Notes: generated by a model not told the origin, from the letters alone. Shown: positions 18,410 through 28,050, numbered from the stretch's first letter. The stretch: 64,000 nt of DNA from UBA8106 sp964569695 (GCA_964569695.1 CAZMUA010000002.1:62001-126000), one strand, 5' to 3'. Program-made: numbers and translations.

Positions 18410-19540
18410 ATGCGGTCAGGATTCAGACGGTCAATAGTGGGTGTTTTGGCCGGATTCTTGCTGTTTACTAGCTCAACTCAAGCCCACGACCTTGAGTTCA
18501 CGTTTGCGGTGGTGGTGTTACGCTCGGACGGCAGCTATCAAGCCGATATCACAGTGGATTTAGACGCCTTGGCCTTAGGGGTAGGCCTTGGTGCCAATTC
18601 TGCGGTGCTCGCGAATCGATTGGCGACATTGTCGCCATCCGAACTTGAGACCCGGATAAGAGATGCTCAGCGTGTTCTGACCGAACAAATCGCGTTGCGG
18701 TTCGACGGTGTGCCTCCGGTGTCCCTTCTCGACTTTCCCGAAGTAGGAAAGCTAATGAATGATGATCCGCCAAGTTTTCTTGGCCTCACAGCGAGATTCA
18801 CAGGCAACATTCCAGTTGATGGCAGCACCTTGACCATCGAAGCTCATCGGCGCTTTCCACCCGTTTATTTAACGATTGTCGATCAAGATCAACATCGCGA
18901 CATGCAAGAGATTGTGCCCCGTGGTGTAGCGAGCACCGCCTACACGCTCGGACAATTTAGTGGCGGGGCAGAGGGCACACGGTGGAGCACTGTTCGCCAA
19001 TATGTCTTATTGGGTTTTCAACACATTATTCCTGAAGGTTTTGACCACATGCTCTTTGTGCTGGGCCTGTTCTTGTTGAGCCCTGGACTGGCTGCGTTGT
19101 TCTGGCAAGTGTCAGCGTTTACGATTGCCCACACGGTCACCTTGGCGCTCTCGACTTACGGATTAGTTACGTTAGCGCCAGACATTGTGGAGCCCTTGAT
19201 AGCTTTGTCAATTGCGTATGTCGCGGTGGAGAACCTCTTTACGAACCGCATGCGGCGCTCGCGTTTCGTCGTTGTCTTTTTGTTTGGATTGTTACATGGG
19301 CTGGGTTTTGCTGGTGTATTGGGAACGCTAGGGTTACCCGACGAGCATTTCCTGATCAGTTTGCTTGGCTTCAACCTAGGTGTGGAACTTGGGCAGATCA
19401 GCGTGCTCGCCGTTGCGTTTGTGTGTGTTGGATGGGCCTTGCGTCGGTCATGGTATCGACAGATTGTGCAATGGCCGGCGTCATGCGCAATTGCCTTGGT
19501 CGGTCTTTATTTATTCGCACTGCGTGTGTTTACGTTCTAA
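18410..19540 (+). CDS. HupE/UreJ-family membrane protein
   Basis: About 376 residues from ATG 18410, chosen because it gives a clean signal peptide (MRSGFRRSIVG to TQAHD); in-frame ATGs at 18314 and 18323 are possible. An extracytoplasmic beta domain (to about residue 190) is followed by the HupE/UreJ_2 membrane domain: GFQHIIPEGFDHMLFVLGLF, FTIAHTVTLALS, VENLF, FGLLHGLGFAGVL and LGFNLGVELGQ. His residues in these helices are typical of the family, which is thought to move nickel, cobalt or other metals. The metal here is not determined. The gene is divergent from the copper monooxygenase at 18277. Confidence 0.86.
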   Translation: MRSGFRRSIVGVLAGFLLFTSSTQAHDLEFTFAVVVLRSDGSYQADITVDLDALALGVGLGANSAVLANRLATLSPSELETRIRDAQRVLTEQIALRFDGVPPVSLLDFPEVGKLMNDDPPSFLGLTARFTGNIPVDGSTLTIEAHRRFPPVYLTIVDQDQHRDMQEIVPRGVASTAYTLGQFSGGAEGTRWSTVRQYVLLGFQHIIPEGFDHMLFVLGLFLLSPGLAALFWQVSAFTIAHTVTLALSTYGLVTLAPDIVEPLIALSIAYVAVENLFTNRMRRSRFVVVFLFGLLHGLGFAGVLGTLGLPDEHFLISLLGFNLGVELGQISVLAVAFVCVGWALRRSWYRQIVQWPASCAIALVGLYLFALRVFTF

Positions 19541-19557
19541 ATAAATTCTCTCTATCC

Positions 19558-20370
19558 TTAGATAGCGTTTTTAAACAACTCTACCAACCAATGAATTAAC
19601 CGCTCATCTTCTTTTGGGTCGCTTACAAATTCTTGACCTCTACCAACGGTTTGTAGGGTGTCGTTGCGCCACAATGCTTTATTTTTGTGATAAGAGAGGC
19701 CACAACCTTTACGAGCTATATTAAGCCAGTCTGGGACTTTCCATAGGGAACACGACGAAGAATTCGAAGACAGCAAAGTATTAGAGTTTTCTGCTGAGAA
19801 TTTTCCGAAACCTGGGAGCCCGTGTTCTCGCAAGATGTTTAGTTGGTCAGGTGGTAAATAGAGACTGCTATCCTTTTCCTTTTCCATCCAGTCCACTAAT
19901 AGATGGGGATGAGCTTCGTATTTTGGATGGGTTTTAGAAAATGATTTTCCATCTGATCTCAGGTTAACTATCGTGCCAACCTGCAACCAACCAAAAATTC
20001 GATGTTCTGGTTTGGACCCCGTTTGATATTTAAACACTCCTGCTTGTTCGTGCGCTTTTTGAAATAAACCAAAGAATAAAAACAGATCTCCGGCGCCGAC
20101 TCCTTGGTTCTTTAAATGAGTTTGTGCTGCACCGTCTTGGCCGAAGGCACCTAACTCAAGGTCTGGATCTTTATGGCATTTGTCAGTTGAACGTATCTTT
20201 CCATTTGATAAATCCTCAACAATCACTCCAAGGTTGATATCACAGTAGCGGGTGTTAGAAGGATCGGTATTTGTAGGAATTGGAAGACTTATAGGAACCT
20301 TATCGATGATTGGACTAGGTACTCCTCCGCTCGATGTGTCAAAACCCTTTCTACTAAAAATAATTTTCAC
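19558..20370 (-). CDS. Nmad3-family putative nucleotide modification protein
   Basis: About 270 residues. I choose GTG at 20370 because it gives the canonical start KIIFSRKGFDTSSGGVPSPI and has GGGAGA about ten bases upstream; a TTG at 20388 is in frame. Other conserved blocks are RYCDINLG, KCHKDPDL, FGQDGAAQTHLKNQGV and GDLFLFFGLF. These match the Nmad3 domain (nucleotide modification associated domain 3), named by comparative genomics for association with modified-DNA loci. The gene is AT-rich: four 60-base lines counted by hand gave 37-48% GC. No methylase, glycosyltransferase, TET or restriction gene is nearby. The biochemical role is untested. Confidence 0.82.
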   Translation of the reverse strand: MKIIFSRKGFDTSSGGVPSPIIDKVPISLPIPTNTDPSNTRYCDINLGVIVEDLSNGKIRSTDKCHKDPDLELGAFGQDGAAQTHLKNQGVGAGDLFLFFGLFQKAHEQAGVFKYQTGSKPEHRIFGWLQVGTIVNLRSDGKSFSKTHPKYEAHPHLLVDWMEKEKDSSLYLPPDQLNILREHGLPGFGKFSAENSNTLLSSNSSSCSLWKVPDWLNIARKGCGLSYHKNKALWRNDTLQTVGRGQEFVSDPKEDERLIHWLVELFKNAI

Positions 20371-20398
20371 TGTAAATGGTTCTCCCAATGAAAAATTA

Positions 20399-21625
20399 CT
20401 AGTGAATGTTCGAGTGTAGTTTTAGACGCGGGTGTGTTTTTGGCGCAACGATGGCATTGAGCACTTCAAACTCAAGTTCGACGGTTGCGAGACTGTCGAT
20501 GACATTAACCGGAATCATGGTTTCGCTATGTTGAGGAATGACAAGATAGTCATCGTCCTCAGCGAACGTGTAGCTAGAGAGATTTTTTAATTGAAACGTT
20601 GCATCCGACACATTCCTGAAAGTAACTTCCAGTATTGTCGTGTCAGGAGTGTACGAGGCTGATGCAATGGTCAGACTTGCTTTCAATAGAGGCGCTACAT
20701 TTCTTTCTTCCCCAATCAAAAGATCGTTAAACCAGACCACGGTTCGTCTTGCAAACAACGCCTCTTTGACGGACGCTTCGGTGTTGGTCTCGGCTAAGAT
20801 GAGTGTCACAGGTCGATGCCCACCGTGGTGAGGTTCATAATCCCAATCAATCAGTTGATGGACATCGGACGTTCCGAGAATGGTGAGGTTGTTGTCCAGT
20901 GCAATTTGCAAGGCGGCTTCTGAGAACCAATGCATATTTACGACTTCAATACCGTGTAGAAGTCCGTCAGCGATGAATTGCTTATGGATGTTTTCAAGTG
21001 TCGCGATACCATCCGGCCGTTGCGCGAACCAGGCGGGGTGGTTCCAAAACACAAACGCGCTCTGCGCGTTGGCTTCTTGCATCGCTTGTTCCGCTGGCCA
21101 TAGGCGGGCGATCGCATTGTATTCCTCTGCTGGACTATGAATGGTGGCTTGGGGACGGAATTGCGCAAGCGCTTCTTCTTTCCTTGAAGCGTCGTAACGG
21201 TACAGCTTATTGGCGTCTTGGATAAAGACGGCATTGATATGTCCGGGAGCCTTCAAGTTATCATTAATTTGCCTGGTGATCTCAGCTCCTCTTATCACCA
21301 TGAGATCGCTATTGCTGACAGCGAGTTGTCCTAATTCAAAAGATCGATTCCGATCAGGATGGGGTATGTCTTCGATGTGCGGCTGATATTCGAGATGTTC
21401 CGTGAACGAAATAACGTCTATGCCATCTTTCGTAGCTTCTTCAATGCGAATCGTTGGCCACACGTCGCCGTCTGAAAATACGGTGTGAGTATGTAAGTCC
21501 GCGACAAGTGTGACGTAGCCTTCTGCGTCAGGAAAGTCTATCGATCGTGCATCTTGTTCAGGCTGGGCGTCAGCATAGGTGACGGTACTGCCTGCTAAAA
21601 GTAGGCCTAGTAAGAAAATCTTCAT
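20399..21625 (-). CDS. Exported PHP-domain phosphodiesterase (Sb-PDE type)
   Basis: A 408-residue protein with a signal peptide (1-20) and a PHP domain. Metal-site motifs are ADLHTHTVFSDG (H45, H47, D52), FTEHLEY (E76, H77), a WNHPAW element and GTSDVHQ near residue 250. The C-terminal 100 residues form a beta domain. This arrangement matches the Sb-PDE-type phosphodiesterases described from Sphingobium, which hydrolyse organophosphate diesters; PHP domains in general hydrolyse phosphoesters with two or three metals. The start overlaps the previous gene end by four bases (ATGA), so the two are co-translated. Confidence 0.85.
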   Translation of the reverse strand: MKIFLLGLLLAGSTVTYADAQPEQDARSIDFPDAEGYVTLVADLHTHTVFSDGDVWPTIRIEEATKDGIDVISFTEHLEYQPHIEDIPHPDRNRSFELGQLAVSNSDLMVIRGAEITRQINDNLKAPGHINAVFIQDANKLYRYDASRKEEALAQFRPQATIHSPAEEYNAIARLWPAEQAMQEANAQSAFVFWNHPAWFAQRPDGIATLENIHKQFIADGLLHGIEVVNMHWFSEAALQIALDNNLTILGTSDVHQLIDWDYEPHHGGHRPVTLILAETNTEASVKEALFARRTVVWFNDLLIGEERNVAPLLKASLTIASASYTPDTTILEVTFRNVSDATFQLKNLSSYTFAEDDDYLVIPQHSETMIPVNVIDSLATVELEFEVLNAIVAPKTHPRLKLHSNIH

Positions 21626-22365
21626 TTCCAGGTAACCTCCATGCCGAAGAAATGGTCAAACACTTGTCGTGTGGGATGGTTTCTCGAATCGTTTTCAGGA
21701 CTTCGAATATAAAAATCAAGTTGTTGCGTAGCTGGGTTAACAGCTCCCGCTGGTGACTGTTTGTCCTCGAGCGGGTAATGCGCGACGAGAGTCTCACGGT
21801 CGCGGATTCCTTGGGTAATCATAAAGTGAATTTGGTACTCCTCATACAGGGTGTCCCCATTTAAAGTGGCTCGACCGAAACCCCATCCTGCGAGAAAGAT
21901 AAACGTTTTGGGCCAGTTGGCATCACCGCAACCGGAATCGGTTCCGTGTTCGAAGAGCGACGCAACAATACCACCATCCTGACATTCGCTAAATTCGTGA
22001 AAACGATCAATTTCAATAATGAGGGTCCCCTCAGGAATCTCCATACGTGCGACAAACGAGCCGGTGTTCTCAATTTCGTTCACATCAATTTCCACACTGC
22101 CGTCAACCGGATGGACATCGGACGCGTCGTTATCCATGTGGTCCCACCCCGGCGGATCATTTAGGGTCCCCACCATGTGGAGCTTGGAACCTGAAAGAAT
22201 CCAGCGTCCATCGTACAGATCGTGCTGGTCAGGCGCATAGAAGCTGACCTCGGCCCCTGGCTGCTGACGAGGTGTCGTCTGGGAGAACAAGTGGTTCGGC
22301 GTGCCGACCATCAGGCTCATGGCGATTGTGAGATAGAGAAGGGTAGTAATTGCGGTGTTTATCAT
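21622..22365 (-). CDS. Exported protein paired with the PHP phosphodiesterase
   Basis: A 247-residue protein with an N-terminal signal (to about residue 29, LFSQ). The mature part is beta-rich with a calcium-like acidic segment (NDPPGWDHMDNDASDVHPVDG), two cysteines in an ECQDGG and DSGCGDANW pair, and a Trp-rich C-terminus (FGMEVTWK). No family recognised. The ATGA overlap with the PHP gene implies equimolar expression and perhaps joint action on an extracellular substrate. Confidence 0.7.
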   Translation of the reverse strand: MINTAITTLLYLTIAMSLMVGTPNHLFSQTTPRQQPGAEVSFYAPDQHDLYDGRWILSGSKLHMVGTLNDPPGWDHMDNDASDVHPVDGSVEIDVNEIENTGSFVARMEIPEGTLIIEIDRFHEFSECQDGGIVASLFEHGTDSGCGDANWPKTFIFLAGWGFGRATLNGDTLYEEYQIHFMITQGIRDRETLVAHYPLEDKQSPAGAVNPATQQLDFYIRSPENDSRNHPTRQVFDHFFGMEVTWK

Positions 22366-22404
22366 CGTGATGCGCTCCTTGTCATCCGATCTGGAACCGT
22401 CGAG

Positions 22405-25400
22405 TTACTCATTTGGTTTAGGGTGCAGTATACCTGCTAGGCCCAGGGCTTCGAGGTTGCGATTCAGTTCCGCGACATCGCCGTTTAGGATATCGCTCAT
22501 GCGTAATTGGTAGGTGTTTAGAAGTTCTTCATAATTTTCAAACACGGCACGTTGTTGAGTTGTGGGTTCGAAATCCGTTTGCCCCACGTACGACGCGAGG
22601 CTGCTTAATTTTGCCAACAACTGCCTAGGCCAGCGGATGGAGTCTTGCCTCGCAGAGCCCCCTGACAGGCGAAGGTCACTCAAATTCATTTCGAGCGCGA
22701 TCAAGCGTTCGTCTAGCGCGTGTGCCTGTTTTTGAATCGCGTCTGCCTCTGGGTGATTGTCCAGCCATCCGTCTTGTGCATCGAGTTGCTCACGGATCAG
22801 TTCGATTTCATTGATCAAGGACACTCCTTCGTTGAGCGCATCACGAATTTCAAAGAGCAGAATCATTTGTTTGGCTATATCCGCTTCAGAGCCAGAGGAA
22901 TTTGGATCTTTCAACACCCTGAGCGGTTCAGTTAGCGTAGTGTCACCAACGACGAGTGTTACTGTGTAATCGCCAGGTGGGGCCAGAATAGCCACACGAC
23001 TTCCATCTCCGATCGGACGAGTCTTGGTCTCTGGATCTGGACGGACATGGGAATGCCCTATGGCAGGCATCCGTATCCGCGGTTGGGTCGTTTGTGCGTA
23101 GCGGAGATCCCAGAACACACGGTGCAGTCCCGTCGTGGTTGATAAATTCGAAAGCGATCGGACGCTTTCACCGGCAGAATTGTGAATTGTTATCTTCACC
23201 TCTTCATCGTCTGAGAAGTCAGTACCAAGGTAATAATGCAAAGAGGCGCCATAGGTGGGGTTCGTGCCACTTCCCGAGTCCTCAGGTTGACTCATGACAC
23301 TCTTACGAGTTCTAAACCGATACGCTGGGCGTGGAGTGAACAAATGTGCGTTGGTAGTGCCGCTCGCCTCGGTCCAGTGTCGCAATGGAGTAATGTCATC
23401 AAGAATCCAAAAACCTCGGCCATAAGTGCCAACGACCAAATCATTAAAGTGTGGTTGGATTGTTAACCAGTGCACAGGCGCGTGTGGCAGATTCGATTGT
23501 AAGGAGCGCCACTGTACTCCATTGTTGAACGAGACGTATAAAGCATTTTCAGTTCCGGCGTACAGCAACCCTGGTCGTACGGGGTCTTCACGGACAACGT
23601 GGACAAAACTGAGTGGACTGGTTGGGAGGGGGTCGCTGATTTTTGACCAAGTGCTTCCATAGTCAGTGGTGGTATAGATGAATGGATCGAAGTTACCAAT
23701 TTGATGGAAATCAACACTCAGGTAGGCGGTGCCTGGGTCGTGCGAAGACGGTTCAATATTACTAATCGTGCCCCACGGGGGTAACTCTGGCAGATTGTTC
23801 GTCACATTCGTCCATGTGTCGCCACCATCGCGAGTGATGTGGACAAGGCCATCGTTTGAGCCGCTCCAGAGCAGACCTTCCGTTAGCGGCGATTCGGCGA
23901 GCGCGAACAGGACCGCAGCGTATGTCGGGCTGACGTCTTCAGGGGTGAGGCCACCCGTCTTCTGTTGTTTGCTTTTATCGTTGGTAGTTAAGTCTGGACT
24001 AATAATGTCCCAACTCTGTCCACCGTTCATGGTTACATGGACATACTGACTGCCCACATAAACCCGGTTATGGTCGTGTGGAGAAATTGCGATCGGGAAA
24101 GTCCATTGAAATCGGTATGGTACGTCGGCCGCGGCCCATCCTTCAGGATTGTCTGGCCACACGCTTACGTTGCGAGCATGCCCGGTGTTGAGGTCGTACC
24201 GCTCTAGGATGCTGTCGTAACAACCTGACCATACGATGTTGTTTTCAACGGGATCAGGAATTGCAAAACCGGACTCGCAACCACCAACCGAATGCATTAA
24301 TCCAATTGGAATTCCGCCTTGTTGGAGACTATTGCTGGGTACACGAGCGGACGGGCCATCCTGTCGATTGCCATATACGTAGTATGGAATTTGGTTGTCC
24401 GTGTAGGCGTGGTACATCTGGGCAATCGGCATCCGCGGTCGCCACCAACTTTCACCTCTGGTGGTACTAATGGAAAGGCCGCCATCATGACCCACGATCA
24501 TACGATCGGGAATCAACGGATCGATCCACATGTCATGGTTGTCACCTCCGGCTGTTCCTCGAGTGATCGTGAGGCCGCCGTCAAGAGAAACGGAGTGTCG
24601 TGTCGAAAGAAAGTGAATTTCGTCACGGTCGTCTGGTGCAACCGTTGCCCGCGTATAGTAAAGCGGTCGTTGTGCGAGAGTATGGTCCGCGTTCACCATC
24701 TGCCAGTGATCGCCACCATCGTCTGAACGCCAGAGTACGCCTTCGTGATCTTCGACAGTCGCGTCGGCGTTCGTCTCGATGAGCGCATAGATGCGATTTG
24801 AGTCAATCGGCGTCATCGATAAACCAATCTTGCCAAGTGGTTTGCCTGGCAAGCCGTTTTCAGTTAGTTCATGCCAGGTGCTACCTCCATCGCGAGAGGT
24901 CCAAAGCCCACTGCCTGGTCCGCCGCTTTCTCTACCCCAAGTTTTGATGATTAGTTGCCACATGCCTGCAAACAGAATCTCTGGATTGTTTGGGTCCATT
25001 ACGAGATCAGATGCACCGGTATGCTCGTCAATAAACAGTACGTGTTCCCAAGTCAAACCATTGTCTTGAGAACGAAAGACGCCTCGATCTTCTTGGGGAC
25101 CGTAGCCATGACCAAGAGCAGCCGCAAACACGATGTTGGGATTGGTGGGATGCACTACGATGCGACCAATGCGCCCAGTGGTGTCGAGTCCCATGTGCTG
25201 CCATGTGTTTCCAGCATCCGTGGATCGGTAGATTCCATTGCCGTGGGAAATGTTGCTGCGTATAAATGTTTCTCCAGTGCCTGCCCAAACAATATTTGGA
25301 TTGACTGGATTAATAGCCAGGGCGCCGACCGAAGCAACTGGCTGATCGTCAAAGATGGGCTCCCAGTGAATGCCACCGTCGATCGACTTAAAAATTCCAC

Positions 25401-25617
25401 CCGATGCTGCACCGGCGTAATAGATGTTTCGATCGCCAGGAACGCCCACGACTGCACTCACACGATTACCCACGGGTCCGATATGTCGGTACTCCATGGA
25501 GTCGAAGGTTCTGGGTTCCAATTTCGTCAGGGTTTGTGCGTAGGACGAGGAGGCTAATAGGTGCCAACATATTAAGAGGAGGCACGAGATACCGGTAAAA
25601 CGGTAGGGCTGTAACAT
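22405..25617 (-). CDS. VPS10/sortilin-like BNR beta-propeller protein, exported
   Basis: About 1070 residues from ATG 25617 (GGAG seven bases upstream); longer in-frame extension to 25797 lacks support. Signal peptide to about SYAQ. The body is a multi-bladed propeller with many Asp-box/BNR motifs (SIDGGIHWEP, STDAGNTWQH, SQDNGLTWEH, SRDGGSTWHE, SDDGGDHWQ, TRDGGDTWTN and others), of the type annotated as VPS10 or WD40/YVTN/BNR glycosyl-hydrolase-like. Near residue 800 a FlgD-like segment (VRSLSNLSTTTGLHRVFWDL) appears, then a C-terminal helical region with coiled-coil character. Hydrolase activity is not demonstrated for most such proteins; binding or protein sorting is equally likely. Confidence 0.88.
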   Translation of the reverse strand: MLQPYRFTGISCLLLICWHLLASSSYAQTLTKLEPRTFDSMEYRHIGPVGNRVSAVVGVPGDRNIYYAGAASGGIFKSIDGGIHWEPIFDDQPVASVGALAINPVNPNIVWAGTGETFIRSNISHGNGIYRSTDAGNTWQHMGLDTTGRIGRIVVHPTNPNIVFAAALGHGYGPQEDRGVFRSQDNGLTWEHVLFIDEHTGASDLVMDPNNPEILFAGMWQLIIKTWGRESGGPGSGLWTSRDGGSTWHELTENGLPGKPLGKIGLSMTPIDSNRIYALIETNADATVEDHEGVLWRSDDGGDHWQMVNADHTLAQRPLYYTRATVAPDDRDEIHFLSTRHSVSLDGGLTITRGTAGGDNHDMWIDPLIPDRMIVGHDGGLSISTTRGESWWRPRMPIAQMYHAYTDNQIPYYVYGNRQDGPSARVPSNSLQQGGIPIGLMHSVGGCESGFAIPDPVENNIVWSGCYDSILERYDLNTGHARNVSVWPDNPEGWAAADVPYRFQWTFPIAISPHDHNRVYVGSQYVHVTMNGGQSWDIISPDLTTNDKSKQQKTGGLTPEDVSPTYAAVLFALAESPLTEGLLWSGSNDGLVHITRDGGDTWTNVTNNLPELPPWGTISNIEPSSHDPGTAYLSVDFHQIGNFDPFIYTTTDYGSTWSKISDPLPTSPLSFVHVVREDPVRPGLLYAGTENALYVSFNNGVQWRSLQSNLPHAPVHWLTIQPHFNDLVVGTYGRGFWILDDITPLRHWTEASGTTNAHLFTPRPAYRFRTRKSVMSQPEDSGSGTNPTYGASLHYYLGTDFSDDEEVKITIHNSAGESVRSLSNLSTTTGLHRVFWDLRYAQTTQPRIRMPAIGHSHVRPDPETKTRPIGDGSRVAILAPPGDYTVTLVVGDTTLTEPLRVLKDPNSSGSEADIAKQMILLFEIRDALNEGVSLINEIELIREQLDAQDGWLDNHPEADAIQKQAHALDERLIALEMNLSDLRLSGGSARQDSIRWPRQLLAKLSSLASYVGQTDFEPTTQQRAVFENYEELLNTYQLRMSDILNGDVAELNRNLEALGLAGILHPKPNE

Positions 25618-25738
25618 GGGTTTCTCCAGGTACGGGGTAGATTTCACGGTCACACTATATCCGGAATCTGGTAGTTCACAGCAGTGCTGAATCGGGATCG
25701 TCTCGCGCTTCCCCTCGTTGCTTGCTATATTTGGGCAT

Positions 25739-26890
25739 ATGGCGACACACCGATTAGGCATCGTGATGCATGGCGTCACAGGTCGTATGGGAGGCACTCA
25801 ACACCTGAGACGCTCGGTGCTGGCGATTCACGAGGCGGGAGGAATCTTACTAACCAATGGCGATCGAGTCGTAGTCGAACCACTATTGCTTGGTCGAAAT
25901 GGTGCAAAACTGGCGGCTTTGGCAAGTGAGACTGGGTTCAGCGAGTACACGACCGACTACGATGCAGCCTTAGGTTCACCGGATCACACCTTGTTTTTTG
26001 ATGCCGGTACAACAGCCCAGCGTGCGAAGCTGCTTGGCCGTGCTCTTGTAGCCGGAAAACATGTTTATTGTGAGAAACCAGTCGCGGCTTCGTTGACCGA
26101 GGCCCGTGAACTAACGGCTCAGGCTGCTCAAGGCAAGATGAAGAGTGGCGTCGTGATGGACAAGCTATTCTTGCCTGGGTTATTGAAACTAGCGCAGCTA
26201 AAGTCTGATGGATTTTTTGGCCGCATTCTTTCGGTACGAATTGATTTTGGGTACTGGGTATTTGATGGTCAAACAGGAACAAGCAATCGACCCAGTTGGA
26301 ACTACCGCAGGAATGATGGAGGGAGCATTATTTTCGACATGATGGCGCACTGGCGTTACGTGCTGGATCGGCTCGTTGCTCCCGTGCAATCGGTGATGTG
26401 TCTGGGTGCGACCCATCTTCAGCAACGATGGGACGAAGCGGGAGACTCCTATATTCCGGACGCTGACGATGCAAGCTATGCACTTATGCAATTGAAGGGC
26501 GGTGTTGTTGCCCAGGTCAATAGCAGCTGGTGTACGAGAGTTAATAGAGACGACTTGGCAGTCTTTCAAATTGATGGGACAGAGGGTTCAGCTGTAGCCG
26601 GTCTGAATTGGTGTCGGACTCAGTCATTAGGTGATACTCCACGTCCTGTTTGGAATCCGGACGAGCCCCAAGTCGAATCGTTTCGCGATCAATGGAAGCC
26701 CTATCAACCCGAGCAGAGTTATCCGAATGGTTTTCGTGCTCAGTGGGAACACTTCATCCGACATCTCTATGAGGACGCGGCATGGTCTTACACCTTACAA
26801 GAGGGCGTCAAAGGTGTGGAACTGGCCGAGGCTGCAATGGAGAGTTGGCGCCGGCGAGTCTGGGTTGACGTCGATGGCCTGAACGAGTAA
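25739..26890 (+). CDS. Gfo/Idh/MocA family oxidoreductase (first)
   Basis: NAD(P)-dependent sugar oxidoreductase of 383 residues. The N-terminal Rossmann domain starts GIVMHGVTGRMGG, and the family signature CEKPVAA has E112 K113 P114, with K113 as the usual catalytic lysine. The C-terminal half has an IIFDMMAHWRYVLD helix that provides the second active-site His. The ATG at 25739 gives the expected compact N-terminus; a TTG 21 bases upstream would add seven residues. It opens the nine-gene cluster and is divergent from the VPS10-like gene. The likely reaction is oxidation or reduction of a sugar hydroxyl, often at C3. Confidence 0.9.
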   Translation: MATHRLGIVMHGVTGRMGGTQHLRRSVLAIHEAGGILLTNGDRVVVEPLLLGRNGAKLAALASETGFSEYTTDYDAALGSPDHTLFFDAGTTAQRAKLLGRALVAGKHVYCEKPVAASLTEARELTAQAAQGKMKSGVVMDKLFLPGLLKLAQLKSDGFFGRILSVRIDFGYWVFDGQTGTSNRPSWNYRRNDGGSIIFDMMAHWRYVLDRLVAPVQSVMCLGATHLQQRWDEAGDSYIPDADDASYALMQLKGGVVAQVNSSWCTRVNRDDLAVFQIDGTEGSAVAGLNWCRTQSLGDTPRPVWNPDEPQVESFRDQWKPYQPEQSYPNGFRAQWEHFIRHLYEDAAWSYTLQEGVKGVELAEAAMESWRRRVWVDVDGLNE

Positions 26891-26904
26891 CCCGTCATTT
26901 GCTT

Positions 26905-28050
26905 ATGCCTAGACTGACGCTCCCCAAGATGGATGGCACACTCGAAACATTTGAGATCCCGGCAAGCACACCATTCCCCGTAGCTGGAGGGACGCGGAAT
27001 CGGATTGTGTATGCGGCCGCGCACGTTGTGGGTTGTCAGGACTTGCCTCAAGTAATTGATTGGGATGCTACGTTACAGTTTCGGGAGCATCTCTGGGATT
27101 GTGATCTTGGAGTTGCCGAAGCGATGGATACCGCGCAGCGCGGTATGGGACTCTCCTGGCTACAAGCTCGTGAACTTATTCAACGAACCCTCTCGGCGAG
27201 TACGAAACGAAAAAATGCGTTAGTGATCTGTGGTTGTGGAACCGATCAGCTCATCAGAACGGACGATGTCACGTTAGATGATGTCATTCGAGCCTATGAA
27301 GAACAGATGGCGTGGGTCGAAGCACAGGGTGGGCGAATTATCTTGATGGCAAGTCGAGGGTTGTGTGCTGCAGCGCAATCGCCAGACGACTATCTGATGG
27401 TTTATGAACGACTTCTAACGCAGGCGCGGCAGCCGGTGATCATTCATTGGTTAGGGGAGATGTTTGATCCGGCTCTTGCTGGGTATTGGGGATATTCGCA
27501 AATTGACGAAGCTCTCAAAGCCGTCAAAGCGCTTCTTTGTGCTCACGCCACCCGTATTGATGGCATCAAAATTTCATTGCTGGACAAGACTAAAGAGATT
27601 GCACTGAGGCGCGAGCTGCCCGCATCAGTTCGAATGTATACGGGTGATGATTTTGATTTCGCGGAATTGATTGGTGGTGATGCCCTTGGGCATTCGGACG
27701 CTCTCCTTGGTATCTTCGATGCGATTGCTCCGGCAGCAAGCGCGGCCTTGAGCGAGTTAGCGTCCGGTAGACGTGATCGTTTTGATGAGATTCTCGCACC
27801 CTGTGTCCCACTTAGCCGACATATATTCAGTGCACCCACGCAGTTCTATAAAACTGGAATTGTTTTTATGGCTTGGCTCAATGGTTATCAGAAGGAGTTT
27901 GTCATGCTGGGCGGTCAAGAAACCAAACGTTCATTGCCCCATCTTGCAGAGATCTTTCGTTTGGCCGTTAGGGCGCAACTCCTTCAAGATCCTGAGTTAG
28001 CGGTCACTCGAATGGACACACTTTGTCGGGCTGAGGGAATTACGGTATGA
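26905..28050 (+). CDS. DUF993 family protein
   Basis: A 381-residue protein of the DUF993 family, related to dihydrodipicolinate synthase/aldolase TIM barrels. Visible features are a barrel-like alternation (NALVICGCGTDQL, RIILMASRGLC, PVIIHWLGEMFD), RIDGIKISLLDKTKE where the lysine sits where a Schiff-base lysine would be in DHDPS-like enzymes, and YTGDDFDF. The ATG at 26905 follows the upstream gene's stop by 14 bases; a TTG at 26899 is also in frame. It ends with an ATGA overlap with the next gene. A role as a lyase or aldolase in the surrounding sugar pathway is inferred from context. Confidence 0.88.
   Translation: MPRLTLPKMDGTLETFEIPASTPFPVAGGTRNRIVYAAAHVVGCQDLPQVIDWDATLQFREHLWDCDLGVAEAMDTAQRGMGLSWLQARELIQRTLSASTKRKNALVICGCGTDQLIRTDDVTLDDVIRAYEEQMAWVEAQGGRIILMASRGLCAAAQSPDDYLMVYERLLTQARQPVIIHWLGEMFDPALAGYWGYSQIDEALKAVKALLCAHATRIDGIKISLLDKTKEIALRRELPASVRMYTGDDFDFAELIGGDALGHSDALLGIFDAIAPAASAALSELASGRRDRFDEILAPCVPLSRHIFSAPTQFYKTGIVFMAWLNGYQKEFVMLGGQETKRSLPHLAEIFRLAVRAQLLQDPELAVTRMDTLCRAEGITV

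Noticed and set aside
24955..25557. Open frame of 200 codons on the plus strand within the VPS10-like gene
   Set aside because: Antisense to the Asp-box repeats; no family features.
22405..25617. Calling the large propeller protein a sialidase or xyloglucanase
   Set aside because: Asp boxes alone do not show catalysis, and no catalytic set could be identified; left as VPS10/BNR-like.
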